Positions 18,021 through 28,052 of a stretch of 64,000 bases of DNA are shown here, piece after piece. The notes under the pieces were generated by a model. It saw only the letters and a list, made by a program, of their open reading frames with translations. It was not told the origin of the DNA and searched no databases. How positions within the stretch are numbered: the stretch's first letter is position 1; each line of letters opens with the position of its first letter. This DNA comes from Acidithiobacillus acidisediminis. Lineage in GTDB: Bacteria; Pseudomonadota; Gammaproteobacteria; Acidithiobacillales; Acidithiobacillaceae. The position numbers were made by a program, and so were the translations under genes. The DNA lies in NCBI RefSeq assembly GCF_023277115.1, contig NZ_JALQCS010000001.1, forward strand, positions 1,482,001 through 1,546,000, written 5' to 3'.

Positions 18021-19121
18021 TTACGCTTTGCTGGGGATGGGAAGCCCATAGGGGCGCAGATCCAGGCGGGTCGGACGCCCAAGAATTCGATCGCGCATCA
18101 GTTCGGCGGTGATGGGGGCCAGGGTGAGCCCATAGCGAAAATGGCCGCTGGCGACAAAGATCCCTGGGTGCTCAGGTACTTCCCCCAGGAAAGGAATGTT
18201 GTCGGGGCTGCCAGGGCGCAGTCCCGACCAGTGCCGCAGGAGCGTAGCTTCCCGGCTGGCTGGGAAAACCCGATGCGCAAATGCGAGCAACTCTTCCGCC
18301 GCATCGGTGGTACACGATTTGTCAAAGCCCGCCTCTTCGCTGGTGCTGCCGACCAGAATTTGCCCATCTGCACGCTGGACCAGATAGTGACTTCCTTCCA
18401 AGACAACTTGCGGCAGGGCAGCCACCTGCCCCTGCAGAAGCAGGATTTGTCCGCGTACGGGGCGAATGGGCAACTGGATGCCGATTTTCGAGAGGATCCT
18501 GGCTGACCAAGATCCGCCGCTGAGCAATATCTGATCGGCACGAAACTGGGTGTCTGCCGCGCTGATGATCCAGCCGCTTCCGTCCGGACGTATTTCCTGA
18601 ACCTCGTGTTGTTCGTATACAGAAGCACCGAGTTGTCCAATATAACGAGCCAGACCCGCGAGCAAGCGCGGGTTGCGCACCTGGGCGACCTCCGGACAAA
18701 ACAGCGCCGCCCCCGTCCGCAGCATGGGAGCGCGCTCGCGCATCTGCGCGGCACTGTACCACTGCCAGCCCCAGCCCCAGGTGGCTGCCCAGTCGACCAG
18801 GTCTGCCGATGCAGGAGATTGGGGGCTGTCGAGAATCCACATCCCGGAAGCCTGGAATTCCGGATCGATACCCGTGGCCGAATGGATCTCCCTCGCAAAA
18901 TCTGGATATTGGCGCATGCCTTCGCGAGCCAGCTCCAGCAGGGCAGGGCGGTATCTCCAGGCGTGCAAAGGCGAAAGGATGCCTCCGCCGGCCCAGGACG
19001 CCTCCTTGCCAGCGGCCCCCCGCTCCAGAATCGTCACCTCCTTACCGGCTTGGCGCAGGCGCAAAGCCGTGCTGAGGCCAATCACCCCGGCGCCGATCAC
19101 AACAATCTCTGTTTCTTGCAT
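18021..19121 (-). CDS. thiO: Glycine oxidase ThiO (FAD-dependent)
   Basis: A 366-residue FAD-dependent amine oxidase. The N-terminal dinucleotide fold is VVIGAGVIGLSTALRL, followed by EASWAGGGILSPL. The C-terminal segment GLRPGSPDNIPFLGEVP and GHFRYGLTLAP match ThiO. The enzyme oxidises glycine to iminoglycine, the precursor of dehydroglycine used for the thiazole ring of thiamine. No thiG or thiS gene is next to it here. The gene lies 12 bases after tamB on the same strand, so it may be the last gene of the tamA-tamB unit. Confidence 0.9.
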   Translation of the reverse strand: MQETEIVVIGAGVIGLSTALRLRQAGKEVTILERGAAGKEASWAGGGILSPLHAWRYRPALLELAREGMRQYPDFAREIHSATGIDPEFQASGMWILDSPQSPASADLVDWAATWGWGWQWYSAAQMRERAPMLRTGAALFCPEVAQVRNPRLLAGLARYIGQLGASVYEQHEVQEIRPDGSGWIISAADTQFRADQILLSGGSWSARILSKIGIQLPIRPVRGQILLLQGQVAALPQVVLEGSHYLVQRADGQILVGSTSEEAGFDKSCTTDAAEELLAFAHRVFPASREATLLRHWSGLRPGSPDNIPFLGEVPEHPGIFVASGHFRYGLTLAPITAELMRDRILGRPTRLDLRPYGLPIPSKA

Positions 19122-19133
19122 GCTGATTCCGAA

Positions 19134-22100
19134 CTAAAAGTCGATTCGATAAAAGATGTTCGCACCATCCTGGGTGCCGCTCTCGGTCTGGATTTCGATA
19201 TGACGAGAAATCCGATAGCGCAAGCGCGCCACCGTCCCCTGGCCAAGAATGGATTGCCCCACACTGAAATACAGATTGGGGGTGATGTAATGGCCCAAGG
19301 TGACCATATCGGCGGCCAGCCCACTGCTATTATTGCTGGAACTCACCCCAACATCGATTCCCGCGCTACTGATGCTGTTGCCAAAAACTGCGGCGCGGCC
19401 GGCAGAGAATAGCTGTCCGGCAGCGGCAGAAAGCAGGGCTTCCTGACTTTGCAGGCCGGTGCTCGGTGTGCCAAGTATCAGGTAGGAGAGAATATCATTC
19501 TGCGCCATGCTGGGTTTGGAATAGAGATTGACGACAGGATGGCTCAGGTTGCCAGTTACCTGTACCCCCGCCAGGATCGTCTCGTTGTCCACCGCGAAAC
19601 TGTTACTGTTTTTGATTTTCCGAACTGCCAGCACGTCGAGACTTGCAGCCTTTGGCGGGCCAGAAAAAAGAATGGTTCCTTTTTCGAAGGTGAGCGAGTT
19701 GCCGTAGATTTCATATTTCCCGTCGACCATATGCAGCGCCCCCTCGATCAAGGGCGTGGTGGAGGGAGGAATCATACGTACGCGCAGATTTCCCTGCAGA
19801 TCGGCGTGCAGCCCCCCAATGAGCACCTTGGAGTTCTTGCCGAGCCCTACCTGAAGATCAACCGCGAGGTGTGACGGAGCAGGTTTCTGCTTAATGTCGC
19901 GAACGAAAGCCACATCGCTTGACGGCTTGGGACCCCCAAAATCGGTACCGAGGATGCGTAGACGGGTTGTCTCGACCTTGCCGGAAATGTGGATTTCTTT
20001 CTTTTGTTGACGAATATCGATGTCCGGCGCAACGGACGCCTGGACCTGGGGCAAGTTCAGGGCGAGAAAATCCTTACCGGTGATATGGATTTGGAACGGA
20101 GCACCTGGGCTCAGGGAGACATCGCCGTGGCCCTGGAGGTTCCCCGTGCCAGAGTGAACTTGTAATGAATCCAGGATCAGCTTGTCCCCACCAGCGGTCA
20201 GATTGGCCGAAATGTCCGTTAAATGCAGCCCCGCCTCCGGTATGTAACAACCCAGTCCCTGCGCCCTCGCGCGGCCTTGCCAGAGCGGCTTGCCCCAGGT
20301 TCCAGAGGCGTGAAGGTCGGCCTGAATATCCCCGCTCGGGTCAACAGCAATACTTCCGGTCGGCAGGTGGGACAGCAGGACGCCGGGGACGTGACCAATC
20401 AGTTGCGCTTGTAGCGGTTGCGCCTTCGGCATCCGCCAAGGGAGCTGCAGTGTTGCGGGGCTAGACGCGCTGAGCTGGAGGTTGCCCTGCTGCTTGGCCA
20501 ATTGGAGCTGGCTATGCAATTGCAAGCCGCTTTTTCCCCAGATCAGATTCCCGTTGAATTGCTGCACGGCTACCTGCTCATTGGCATCACCGGCATGCCA
20601 ATGCAGGGCAGTATCCGTTACGCCCCAATCCGCCTTGAGCTGGCAAACTCCATTGCACTGCCCATGGATTCGGGCGTTCCAGCGACCGCGTATGCCAGCG
20701 TCCAGCCCGCGGTTCCAAAAATCCAGAGGCAGAGAGTGTGCGATAACGTCCAAGCTTCCCTGCGTCGACTGTGGTCCATAGCCGCCAGAGATCTGGATGC
20801 TGGCGCCGTTGGCACCCGCCACGTGCAGGAGGCTAATGTTGGCACGGCCCTTCTGCCACTGTAGGGTGGCGGTTTGCGTTAGATTCCAAAGGCCGAGGTT
20901 GGGGCTGCGGAATTGCAGCTTTTGGAGATCGAGTTTCCAGTCCTGGGGCTGATGCCAGACTGTCCCTGCCAGGCGCAGTTCCCGCGCATTGTCCCGTGCC
21001 GAAAGGGTGAGCGCTGCCTGCTGTAAGGAGCCCGATAGCCCGCCACGGATGTCCATGGATTGGCCGTTGGTGACCAGTCCCGTGGCGAGAATTTTTCCCT
21101 GGATTTGGCTTTTTCCGTTCAGCGATCCATCCAGCGCAAGGTGGGCAAGTGCAGTGCGTTGATAGCGCAGATTCCTGCCTTGGAGATGCAGTGCACCTTG
21201 CCAAGCCTGATCACGCTGGCCTATCCATCCACTGAGCTGGGTATCTCCGCTCGCACCCGGCAGGATGCCCGCCCAACGTTGAATTTTTGCGTCGATCATC
21301 AGGCGCTGCTTGACACTGCCCTGCGCCGTGATCTGCAGTCCAGGCCCCCGCAAAATGGCGTGTTTCAGCTGCCAATTTTTCCCCGCGAATTGCAGTTCAC
21401 CATCGCCCTGCAGCTTTTGTTGATAGATCTGGCTGGGCAGGATCAGCCACTGCGCGTTGCCCCGCCAGCCGTTCGCAGAGGAGCTGGCAGCGATCTGCAG
21501 ATTGGCAGACAGCGTGCCGGGGATTTTGGAAAAAAACGCCTGTACTGGAATCTGCTGAAAATCCAGATGGCCCTTCACGCTCGGATTTTTGGACAGCGTC
21601 GTCTCGATCTGCGAGGGTAGCAGCTTCCCCTGCAAAAGATGTCCGGTTAGACGGAGCACGAGCCGGTCTTGGCTGCTCTGAAAATCTGCCGTGAGGTCGC
21701 TGGACTGCGCATTGACGTGCAGATTACCATGATACTGGCCTGCCCGCCCTGCAGCACTCCACTGGACGCTGAGTCCTTTGTTGCCCAGCATTTTTGGCAT
21801 CCCGGGCCATGTCGTGCTGAATAGATGTCCTTCCGTACCATAGTCGCCGTGCAGCACTTTGGGGAGAGAAAAACGAAGATCTCCATGGACTGGCTTGGGC
21901 AGTTTCGAGCTCGTAATCTGGGCCTGGGATAACGCTATCTGATTTGGTTTTATGGTCGCGATTGCCTGTAGCTGTCCGGTGTTTTTGCCTTGGCGAAGCG
22001 CGAGCTGTATCGGGCCGCCATAGCTATTCGCCGAGATCCCGTGCCAATCCAGCGTTAATGCCAGGGAAGGGGCTGTGGACTGCGCACCTTGCCAATGGGC

Positions 22101-22697
22101 AGTAAGGACAATCTTTCTATTTGCTAGCGTTCCGGCAGCATTTGCCGAGATCTTGCCAAAGGAACCCGAGGCCACCAATTGATGCACTTCCAGCGTGCCG
22201 CGATTCCATCCCAAACTTGCACACTGACCATGCTGCAGCAAAAATTCCCTTTTTCCATTTTGATAGACCGATAAACTCTCTACCTGTACGGGAGATACGC
22301 GCAGGGAAAAAAGGTCCATCCAGGAGGGTAATTGGGGGATCGTCAGCGTTGGAGCAGTCTGGGACGGCGTGGATTTTGGCGTCCAGATCTTCGCGTCCTG
22401 CAGCAGTACGGAAGAAAAGCGTAGTTCTCCCCAAAGCAAGGTGCTGGGATGAAAGGCCCAGGAAACCTGTTGCGCAGAGATCTTGGTATGCCCGTGCGCA
22501 TAGGTTAGCCCCCGCAAGGATAATCCATGTGCAATACTCCCGTGCAGGCTGCGGACCTGTAAACCCGGAACGAAACTGAGTGCCCAATTGGCACCTGCAC
22601 TCGTAAAAAAAAGCCAGGTGAGCAGCACGAATAGGCCAATCAGCGGCAGCAATAAGCCAGAGAGGAGTAGGCGCGATAGTAGATTCGATGCGCGCAT
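19134..22697 (-). CDS. tamB: Translocation and assembly module subunit TamB (DUF490)
   Basis: A 1187-residue protein with one N-terminal membrane anchor (LLLPLIGLFVLLTWLFF) and a very long beta-rich periplasmic body typical of AsmA-like lipid-transfer proteins. The C-terminal ~350 residues contain the DUF490 landmarks (SLTFEKGTILFSGPP, LNYLILGTP-like DILSYLILGTP, and GVDVGVSS-like GIDVGVSS). TamB spans the periplasm and works with TamA in outer-membrane protein or phospholipid delivery. The start codon shares one base with the tamA stop. Length is at the usual scale for the family. Confidence 0.92.
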   Translation of the reverse strand: MRASNLLSRLLLSGLLLPLIGLFVLLTWLFFTSAGANWALSFVPGLQVRSLHGSIAHGLSLRGLTYAHGHTKISAQQVSWAFHPSTLLWGELRFSSVLLQDAKIWTPKSTPSQTAPTLTIPQLPSWMDLFSLRVSPVQVESLSVYQNGKREFLLQHGQCASLGWNRGTLEVHQLVASGSFGKISANAAGTLANRKIVLTAHWQGAQSTAPSLALTLDWHGISANSYGGPIQLALRQGKNTGQLQAIATIKPNQIALSQAQITSSKLPKPVHGDLRFSLPKVLHGDYGTEGHLFSTTWPGMPKMLGNKGLSVQWSAAGRAGQYHGNLHVNAQSSDLTADFQSSQDRLVLRLTGHLLQGKLLPSQIETTLSKNPSVKGHLDFQQIPVQAFFSKIPGTLSANLQIAASSSANGWRGNAQWLILPSQIYQQKLQGDGELQFAGKNWQLKHAILRGPGLQITAQGSVKQRLMIDAKIQRWAGILPGASGDTQLSGWIGQRDQAWQGALHLQGRNLRYQRTALAHLALDGSLNGKSQIQGKILATGLVTNGQSMDIRGGLSGSLQQAALTLSARDNARELRLAGTVWHQPQDWKLDLQKLQFRSPNLGLWNLTQTATLQWQKGRANISLLHVAGANGASIQISGGYGPQSTQGSLDVIAHSLPLDFWNRGLDAGIRGRWNARIHGQCNGVCQLKADWGVTDTALHWHAGDANEQVAVQQFNGNLIWGKSGLQLHSQLQLAKQQGNLQLSASSPATLQLPWRMPKAQPLQAQLIGHVPGVLLSHLPTGSIAVDPSGDIQADLHASGTWGKPLWQGRARAQGLGCYIPEAGLHLTDISANLTAGGDKLILDSLQVHSGTGNLQGHGDVSLSPGAPFQIHITGKDFLALNLPQVQASVAPDIDIRQQKKEIHISGKVETTRLRILGTDFGGPKPSSDVAFVRDIKQKPAPSHLAVDLQVGLGKNSKVLIGGLHADLQGNLRVRMIPPSTTPLIEGALHMVDGKYEIYGNSLTFEKGTILFSGPPKAASLDVLAVRKIKNSNSFAVDNETILAGVQVTGNLSHPVVNLYSKPSMAQNDILSYLILGTPSTGLQSQEALLSAAAGQLFSAGRAAVFGNSISSAGIDVGVSSSNNSSGLAADMVTLGHYITPNLYFSVGQSILGQGTVARLRYRISRHIEIQTESGTQDGANIFYRIDF

Positions 22698-24535
22698 CAG
22701 AAATCAAAACCAACGGAAAGTACCAGTCGTACGGCTGGGGCGCGAGGCGCAACCAATGGGTGGGCAAGATCCAGTTTTATGGGGCCGACCGGAGAGTACC
22801 AGCGTGCACCAAGGCCCACATCCTGTAATGCATGAAAAGTGGAAAAGCTATCAAAGGCGTTGCCAATATCATAAAATGCATCAATTGCCCAATCGTGCGA
22901 GATAAATCGGTCTACATGTACTCCGGCAACCGCCAGTAGCCGTCCGCCAACGACCGCGCCCTCGGCATTGGTGGGTCCCTGCGACTGAAAGGCATAACCG
23001 GGAAGACTGTTTTGTCCGCCCGCGAAAAAGCGTAGATCCGGTGGTAAAAAACGGATATTGCCATGCAGCCACAGGGCACCCAGGCTGGCTCTTCCGCCAA
23101 CTCCCCAGTTGCGGTTCAGCATCTCATCCCAACCGCCGCGAACGCGCAGTCGCAGGAAATTGCTGGTACTACCCCAGACTTTGCTTGCACCCTCTGCCGT
23201 CGCACGGACATAAAATCCAGACACGGGACGAAGGATATTGCGGTAATTTTGTACACTATAGGTAATCGATGGAAAAAGATAAAAAGAACTATCACTGATT
23301 CCAGAAACGGTATAGTTGGCTTGTTCCAGGTTGAACATGGCCTGGATGGAGGCATTCACATTTTTTCGCGCATTGTCGGCCAGCGCCCAACGCCTTCCGA
23401 TGGCTGCGCGGAGCTCATTGGCAGACCAAATTTGATAGGTCTCATTCTGAAAGGACGTGCTCGCAATGTATTCCGAGCCCAGTGCGGCACCCACCGGCCA
23501 AGTATAGGTTCCACCAATATTACGACTTTTCTGGGCCACCTGCACGGCTACATGGAGATGTTGTGCGCGCCGAAACATGTTGTAGTCGTCATAATAGAGA
23601 ATGCCATTCAGCCCAATGTCGGTGCTGTAGCCTACGCCCACTTTCAAATGCTGTTCTGGCAAGCTCGCGAGCTTGATGGTTACAGGTATGGAATCGCCGT
23701 GTAGATTTGTGGTGTCGCCAGTGACCTGGATATTTTGGAAGCGATTGGCATCATGCAGATTACTTTGCGTTAGAGAAAGTGCGCGTGGAGAATACCAATC
23801 ACCCGGCTTGATGGTAAGGTAGCGATCGATAAACCAGCGCGGATATCGATCCGCACCAACGATATGGATGCTTCCTACACGGTATCGTTTTCCACTATTG
23901 AGCCAGAGATATATCTCCGCCCAGTTCTGTTTTCTGTCAATCAAGATTTCGTGGCGTGGGTAATAGGCGTTTACATATCCTTTTGACTCGAGAAAAGATA
24001 ATGTCTGGTCTTTCCAAGTGCTATAAAGAACTTGATCGAGAATATCTCCGTCAGCGAGGGGGAAGGGCGCTATGGTTTTGCGAAGGACAGGATTTTCGTC
24101 GATTTGACCTTCAATCCGTATGTCTTTGCTCCGCAGGCGGATGGGAGCGCCGAGATCAATATGATACTGTACTGTTGCATCGCCGTTTGGGCCAGATATC
24201 GTCTTGGTATCCCATTTTGCGTGATAAAACCCATAGGCTTGCAGCGCATCGCGTAGGCGCAAGTTGGCAGAAAGGACCAGTTCGTGTAGGCGAGCTTCTT
24301 TGCCGTTATAACTCAGGGCGGGCATGGCACGCTGTAGTTTTGCACTGAGATCCGTAGGTACGCCAGTAACCCGAAAGGCGATCTCATTTTTGGCTAGCGC
24401 GACAGTCGGCAGTAGGCAGAGCAGCAGCGGTAGGAGACGCCACGCTGCGTGACCTCCAGGTTGGTATGCTTGCACTTTCAGGAGACGTTCCACCCTCTCG
24501 CTATGTTTTCCTGCTCGATGACGCCAGTGTAGCAC
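22697..24535 (-). CDS. tamA: Translocation and assembly module subunit TamA (Omp85 family)
   Basis: An Omp85-family protein of up to 612 residues. A hydrophobic signal (WRLLPLLLCLLPTVALA) precedes three POTRA domains (to about residue 300) and a 16-strand barrel ending in LVLSVGFDF. Barrel landmarks include GGQNSLPGYAFQ and LGARWYSPVGPIKLDLA. It inserts or helps assemble outer-membrane proteins together with TamB. The start is uncertain: GTG at 24535 gives a long leader, while GTG at 24475, closer to the signal peptide, is a reasonable alternative. Confidence 0.92.
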   Translation of the reverse strand: MLHWRHRAGKHSERVERLLKVQAYQPGGHAAWRLLPLLLCLLPTVALAKNEIAFRVTGVPTDLSAKLQRAMPALSYNGKEARLHELVLSANLRLRDALQAYGFYHAKWDTKTISGPNGDATVQYHIDLGAPIRLRSKDIRIEGQIDENPVLRKTIAPFPLADGDILDQVLYSTWKDQTLSFLESKGYVNAYYPRHEILIDRKQNWAEIYLWLNSGKRYRVGSIHIVGADRYPRWFIDRYLTIKPGDWYSPRALSLTQSNLHDANRFQNIQVTGDTTNLHGDSIPVTIKLASLPEQHLKVGVGYSTDIGLNGILYYDDYNMFRRAQHLHVAVQVAQKSRNIGGTYTWPVGAALGSEYIASTSFQNETYQIWSANELRAAIGRRWALADNARKNVNASIQAMFNLEQANYTVSGISDSSFYLFPSITYSVQNYRNILRPVSGFYVRATAEGASKVWGSTSNFLRLRVRGGWDEMLNRNWGVGGRASLGALWLHGNIRFLPPDLRFFAGGQNSLPGYAFQSQGPTNAEGAVVGGRLLAVAGVHVDRFISHDWAIDAFYDIGNAFDSFSTFHALQDVGLGARWYSPVGPIKLDLAHPLVAPRAPAVRLVLSVGFDF

Positions 24536-24578
24536 AGGTAAGAAGGTGCTTTGCTAGCAGGTTGCTGGCTGCGACTGC

Positions 24579-24607
24579 TTGATTTTGGCCCCCGATTTCT
24601 ATAGCAT
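24579..24607 (+). promoter_or_regulatory. Candidate promoter of tRNA-Val
   Basis: TTGATT (24579-24584) and TAGCAT (24602-24607) with a 17-base spacer, about 20 bases before the tRNA. Each box matches the consensus at four of six positions. Confidence 0.5.
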
Positions 24608-24626
24608 TCAGGCCTCTTCGAGATTT

Positions 24627-24701
24627 GGGCGGTTAGCTCAGCGGTAGAGCACTGCCTTCACACGGCAGGGGCCACAAGTTCGAACCTTGTACCGCCCACC
24701 A
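24627..24701 (+). tRNA. tRNA-Val (CAC)
   Basis: A complete cloverleaf: acceptor GGGCGGT/ACCGCCC, D arm with GCTCAGCGGTAGAGC, anticodon stem CTGCC/GGCAG with anticodon CAC, T arm AAGTTCGAACCTT and encoded CCA. It reads GUG. Confidence 0.96.
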
Positions 24702-24717
24702 AATAAATCAATCAGTT

Positions 24718-24743
24718 AAAAAGCCGGCTCCGCGCCGGTTTTT
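24718..24743 (+). terminator. Rho-independent terminator after tRNA-Val
   Basis: CCGGC and GCCGG form a stem around TCCGC, preceded by an A-run and followed by TTTTT, 17 bases beyond the tRNA. The stretch from here to 24886 holds no convincing gene. Confidence 0.75.
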
Positions 24744-24886
24744 CTTTGCGTGCGTTACCAAGTGCAGACGAATGAAAACCGTGTTCAAGGAGGGATGGGA
24801 CTCGATAACATGGCGCTGTTTGACGCACTGGGTTTCCGATGGACCGCTCGGCAGTGCCGACTTCTGTTCTATCTTACTCGCTGGCT

Positions 24887-26446
24887 TCAGGGCTCATCTT
24901 CTTCTGCCGGTTTGCTAAGCAGGCCCGCCCGATTTTCGAGCCGCAAACCGAAGCGCACATCCTGATGAAATACCCAATACTGGCTGCGCTCCCCGCGTAA
25001 CGCCTTGGCGCGGTAGAGGGCCTGGTCGGCGTAGCGGAGTAGGTTGGCTAGATCTTGCACGCCATCCTCCGGCACCCGGCAAATCCCCATGCTCAGGCGC
25101 ACCGCCACCTCGCGGCCATCGGACAATAGGATGGGCGCATTCACTCCCGCCTCGATCTTGATCAGGACCAGCTCCAGCTCATCGAGATTGCGATAGCCCT
25201 CGATCAGCACCACAAATTCATCACCACCCAGGCGGGCGACATAGTCCGTGCGCCGCAGGCTATCCCGCAGACGGCGGCTGACGGCGCGCAGCACCTGGTC
25301 GCCGGCCTCATGGCCGTAGAGATCATTGATGGGCTTGAAATGATCGAGGTCGATCATGCACACCGCCAGATGCGATTCATTGCGCTTCGCCCGGGCGATG
25401 GCCAGCTCCAGCTCGTCATCCAGGGCGCGGCGGTTAGCCAATCCGGTAAGGCGATCGTGGCGCGACTCGTAATCCAGTTGCTCGAAGAGCTGCTGCTCAC
25501 GGCTGACATCCCGTAGCAGGCCCAGATAATGGGTGAGCACGCCCGCCGTATCGCGGATCGGGATGATACTGATATGGTTCCAGAACTCGGTACCATCACG
25601 CCGGTAATTCAGCAGCTTTCCTTCCCAGGACGACTCCTGGGAGAGCGCATGATCAAGGGAGGCCAGTTCCTGCACGCTGGTGTCTGGCCCCTGTAGAATT
25701 TTCAGGCCCCGTTCCAGGATTTCCTCGTTGCGGTATCCCGTCATCAGGGTGAAGCTTTGGTTGACGTAGAGCACCCGCTTGCTCGCGTCAGTCAGCACCA
25801 CGGCGTCGAAGGCCGAGCGTAACCCGGCGCCCAGGGTAGCCTGCAACTCATAGATAGCAACATCTTCCAAGGTCTCGGCCAGCACGCGCGCCGTCGACTC
25901 TAGTAGCATTTGCTCGTCGCTCGGCCAGGCCTCGCCCTCCTTGCGCAAGAGCAGCAACAAGCCCCAGGGTTTTTGCAAGCGAGAAAGCGGAATCACCGCT
26001 GTGGAGGAGATACCCTGTTGGTGCAGGCGCTCGGTCCAGGTGCGCAGGGCCGGCCCGTTGTGTAGGCGCGAAGAATAAAACGGGCGAGCGTCGCGCCAGA
26101 CCAAGCCCAGCGGCCCCTGTCCCTCGGGGAGATCGGCGTGGATCGAGCACTGCACCCCAGCGAGGATGCTCCGGGAACCCGCTAGGGCCACCGTCTGCAA
26201 GATTCCATCCGCATTGGGCAGCAGGATGGCGGCAAAGGAGGCTACCTGGTTGTGCAATACGCTATCGCAGAAGCGCTGCATCAGATCCTTTTCGCTGCGC
26301 CGTGACAGGAGGATGGCGCCCAGGGCCTCACGCCAGGCCAGAAGCTGCTGCTGCCGCCGTAGATTGCTGTCCGACTGCCCGCCACGCCCGAGCAAACGCC
26401 AAAAACGCGCGCTGGGCTGGTTGGAATCGTCGGGGGAGTCGGACAT
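24887..26446 (-). CDS. GAF-PAS-GGDEF diguanylate cyclase (second of a tandem pair)
   Basis: A 519-residue soluble signalling protein. A GAF-like sensor lies at residues ~40-195, a PAS domain at ~207-320 and a GGDEF domain at ~325-490. The catalytic GGDEF is intact (407-411), and an RRTD inhibitory site sits five residues before it, so it should make c-di-GMP and be feedback-inhibited. The PAS domain resembles LOV sequences (KILQGPDTS, NYRRDGTEFWN) but lacks the photoactive cysteine, so blue-light chemistry is unlikely. It is colinear with the next upstream gene over about 420 residues without gaps, indicating tandem duplication. It is the last gene of the putative pilin/cyclase operon. Confidence 0.92.
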   Translation of the reverse strand: MSDSPDDSNQPSARFWRLLGRGGQSDSNLRRQQQLLAWREALGAILLSRRSEKDLMQRFCDSVLHNQVASFAAILLPNADGILQTVALAGSRSILAGVQCSIHADLPEGQGPLGLVWRDARPFYSSRLHNGPALRTWTERLHQQGISSTAVIPLSRLQKPWGLLLLLRKEGEAWPSDEQMLLESTARVLAETLEDVAIYELQATLGAGLRSAFDAVVLTDASKRVLYVNQSFTLMTGYRNEEILERGLKILQGPDTSVQELASLDHALSQESSWEGKLLNYRRDGTEFWNHISIIPIRDTAGVLTHYLGLLRDVSREQQLFEQLDYESRHDRLTGLANRRALDDELELAIARAKRNESHLAVCMIDLDHFKPINDLYGHEAGDQVLRAVSRRLRDSLRRTDYVARLGGDEFVVLIEGYRNLDELELVLIKIEAGVNAPILLSDGREVAVRLSMGICRVPEDGVQDLANLLRYADQALYRAKALRGERSQYWVFHQDVRFGLRLENRAGLLSKPAEEDEP

Positions 26447-26516
26447 GGAGCAGAAATCCTTGCAAAGGAGAGGGGGCTAGCATTGTAGCGAAATCAGGAC
26501 AAGAAGTGACGTATTT

Positions 26517-28037
26517 TCACCCCCCGACACTTTCTCTTGCCAGTATCCGCTGGTGGTGGAACACCCAATAGTCGCGGCGTTGCTGCCGGGTCGCCTTGGC
26601 CTGATACAACGCCAGATCGGCGTAGCGCAACAGACGGCCCCCGTCGATCTCGCCATCTTCGGGGTAGCGGCAAATGCCCATGCTCAATCGTACCGATACT
26701 TCCCGCCCGTTGCCCAACAGAATCGGCGCATGGATCCGGGCTGCCAGCTTGGTGAGCACCACCGCCAATTCGTCCGGGGTCCGGTAGCCCTCTAGTAGGA
26801 TCACAAATTCGTCACCGCCCAATCGCGCCACATAATCGCTGCGCCGCAGGCCCTCGCGCAGCCGCTGGGCCACCACTTGCAACACCTGATCCCCCGCCTC
26901 ATGGCCGTACAGATCATTGATAGGCTTGAAAAGATCCAGATCGATCAGGCAAACGGTCAGGTTGGAATGATTCCGCTGGACCCGAGAAAGGGATACTTCC
27001 AGTTCTTCATCCAGGGCGCGGCGATTAGCCAGCCCGGTAAGGCGGTCATGGCGGGCCTCGTACTCGAGTTGCCCCAGCAGGGAGTGTTCGCGGCTCACGT
27101 CACGTAAGAGTCCGAGAAAATGCGTCAGCTCTCCGGTCGGATTGTGGATCGGCACGATACTCACATGGTTCCAGAACGGCTGTCCGCTGCGCTGATAATT
27201 CAGCAGCTTGCCCGACCAAGCAACGCCATCGCGCAGAGCGAGATCCAGGCTCGCCAAATCGGCTTGGCTGGTTTCTGGACCTTGCAGGATCTTCAAACCC
27301 TTGCCGCAGATCTCGTCTTCCTTGTAGCCCGTCATCAGGGTAAAGCTCTGATTCACAAACAGTACCCGTCGCTGTACATCCGTCAACACCACGCTGTCCA
27401 GGGCGGCGCGCAGCCCTCCCCCCAAAATCAGTTGGACCTGTTGTTTGGCTAACTCCTCCAGCACCTCGCCGAGCAAGCGTGCCGTGGATTGCAGAAGCAT
27501 CTGGCCATCGCTGGCCCAATCCCTTTGCCGGTTGCGCGCTAAAAGCAGCAAGGCCCAGACCCGCCCGCGCCGCAGCACCGGAAGAACGCCCCAGGACCGC
27601 AGCCCATAGCGCGTCAATCGCGCATACCATTCGCCCCAGTCGGCAGCGGCGGGGATGGGCTGGGAGTAGAGGGCCCGCCCCTCGTGCCACACCTTCCCCA
27701 AAGGGCTCTGGGTATGGGCGACGGCGGCGAGGGGGGAACAGCAAATGTCGCTGACAAAAGCGCGGGGGCCACTCAAGGCCATGGGCTGCAGGACCGACTG
27801 CCCGCCCAGCCGCAGCACGACCGCAAGATCTGCTACCCCGTGCTGCACGGTCAGCGCGCAAAAATGCTGCAGAATCTGCCGCTCGTCGGTCTTGGGAATG
27901 AGGACCGCCGCCAAGGCCTCCCGCCAGGCGAGCAACTGCTGCTGCTCGCTGACACTCTGGTCGGCTTGCTGCGAGCCCCCCAACAGACGCCAGAAGCGGG
28001 CGCTCGGGGAACTCCGGGGGGCATCCTCCTGGCTCAT
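26517..28037 (-). CDS. GAF-PAS-GGDEF diguanylate cyclase (first of a tandem pair)
   Basis: A 506-residue paralogue of the downstream cyclase. It has the same start motif PSARFWRLLG at residues 11-20, a GAF-like sensor, a LOV-like PAS without the photoactive cysteine (GLKILQGPETS; a Cys at 244 is four residues upstream of that position) and a GGDEF domain. GGDEF (407-411) and the RRSD inhibitory site are intact, so cyclase activity is expected. The GAF region differs more than the PAS and GGDEF parts, suggesting different inputs feeding the same output. It starts 15 bases after the 59-residue gene and ends 70 bases before its twin. Confidence 0.92.
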   Translation of the reverse strand: MSQEDAPRSSPSARFWRLLGGSQQADQSVSEQQQLLAWREALAAVLIPKTDERQILQHFCALTVQHGVADLAVVLRLGGQSVLQPMALSGPRAFVSDICCSPLAAVAHTQSPLGKVWHEGRALYSQPIPAAADWGEWYARLTRYGLRSWGVLPVLRRGRVWALLLLARNRQRDWASDGQMLLQSTARLLGEVLEELAKQQVQLILGGGLRAALDSVVLTDVQRRVLFVNQSFTLMTGYKEDEICGKGLKILQGPETSQADLASLDLALRDGVAWSGKLLNYQRSGQPFWNHVSIVPIHNPTGELTHFLGLLRDVSREHSLLGQLEYEARHDRLTGLANRRALDEELEVSLSRVQRNHSNLTVCLIDLDLFKPINDLYGHEAGDQVLQVVAQRLREGLRRSDYVARLGGDEFVILLEGYRTPDELAVVLTKLAARIHAPILLGNGREVSVRLSMGICRYPEDGEIDGGRLLRYADLALYQAKATRQQRRDYWVFHHQRILARESVGG

Positions 28038-28052
28038 GGCAGAATCAATACC

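Noticed and set aside
24750-24965. A 71-codon open frame after tRNA-Val
   Set aside because: Overlaps the cyclase 3' end on the other strand, has no ribosome site and no recognisable feature.
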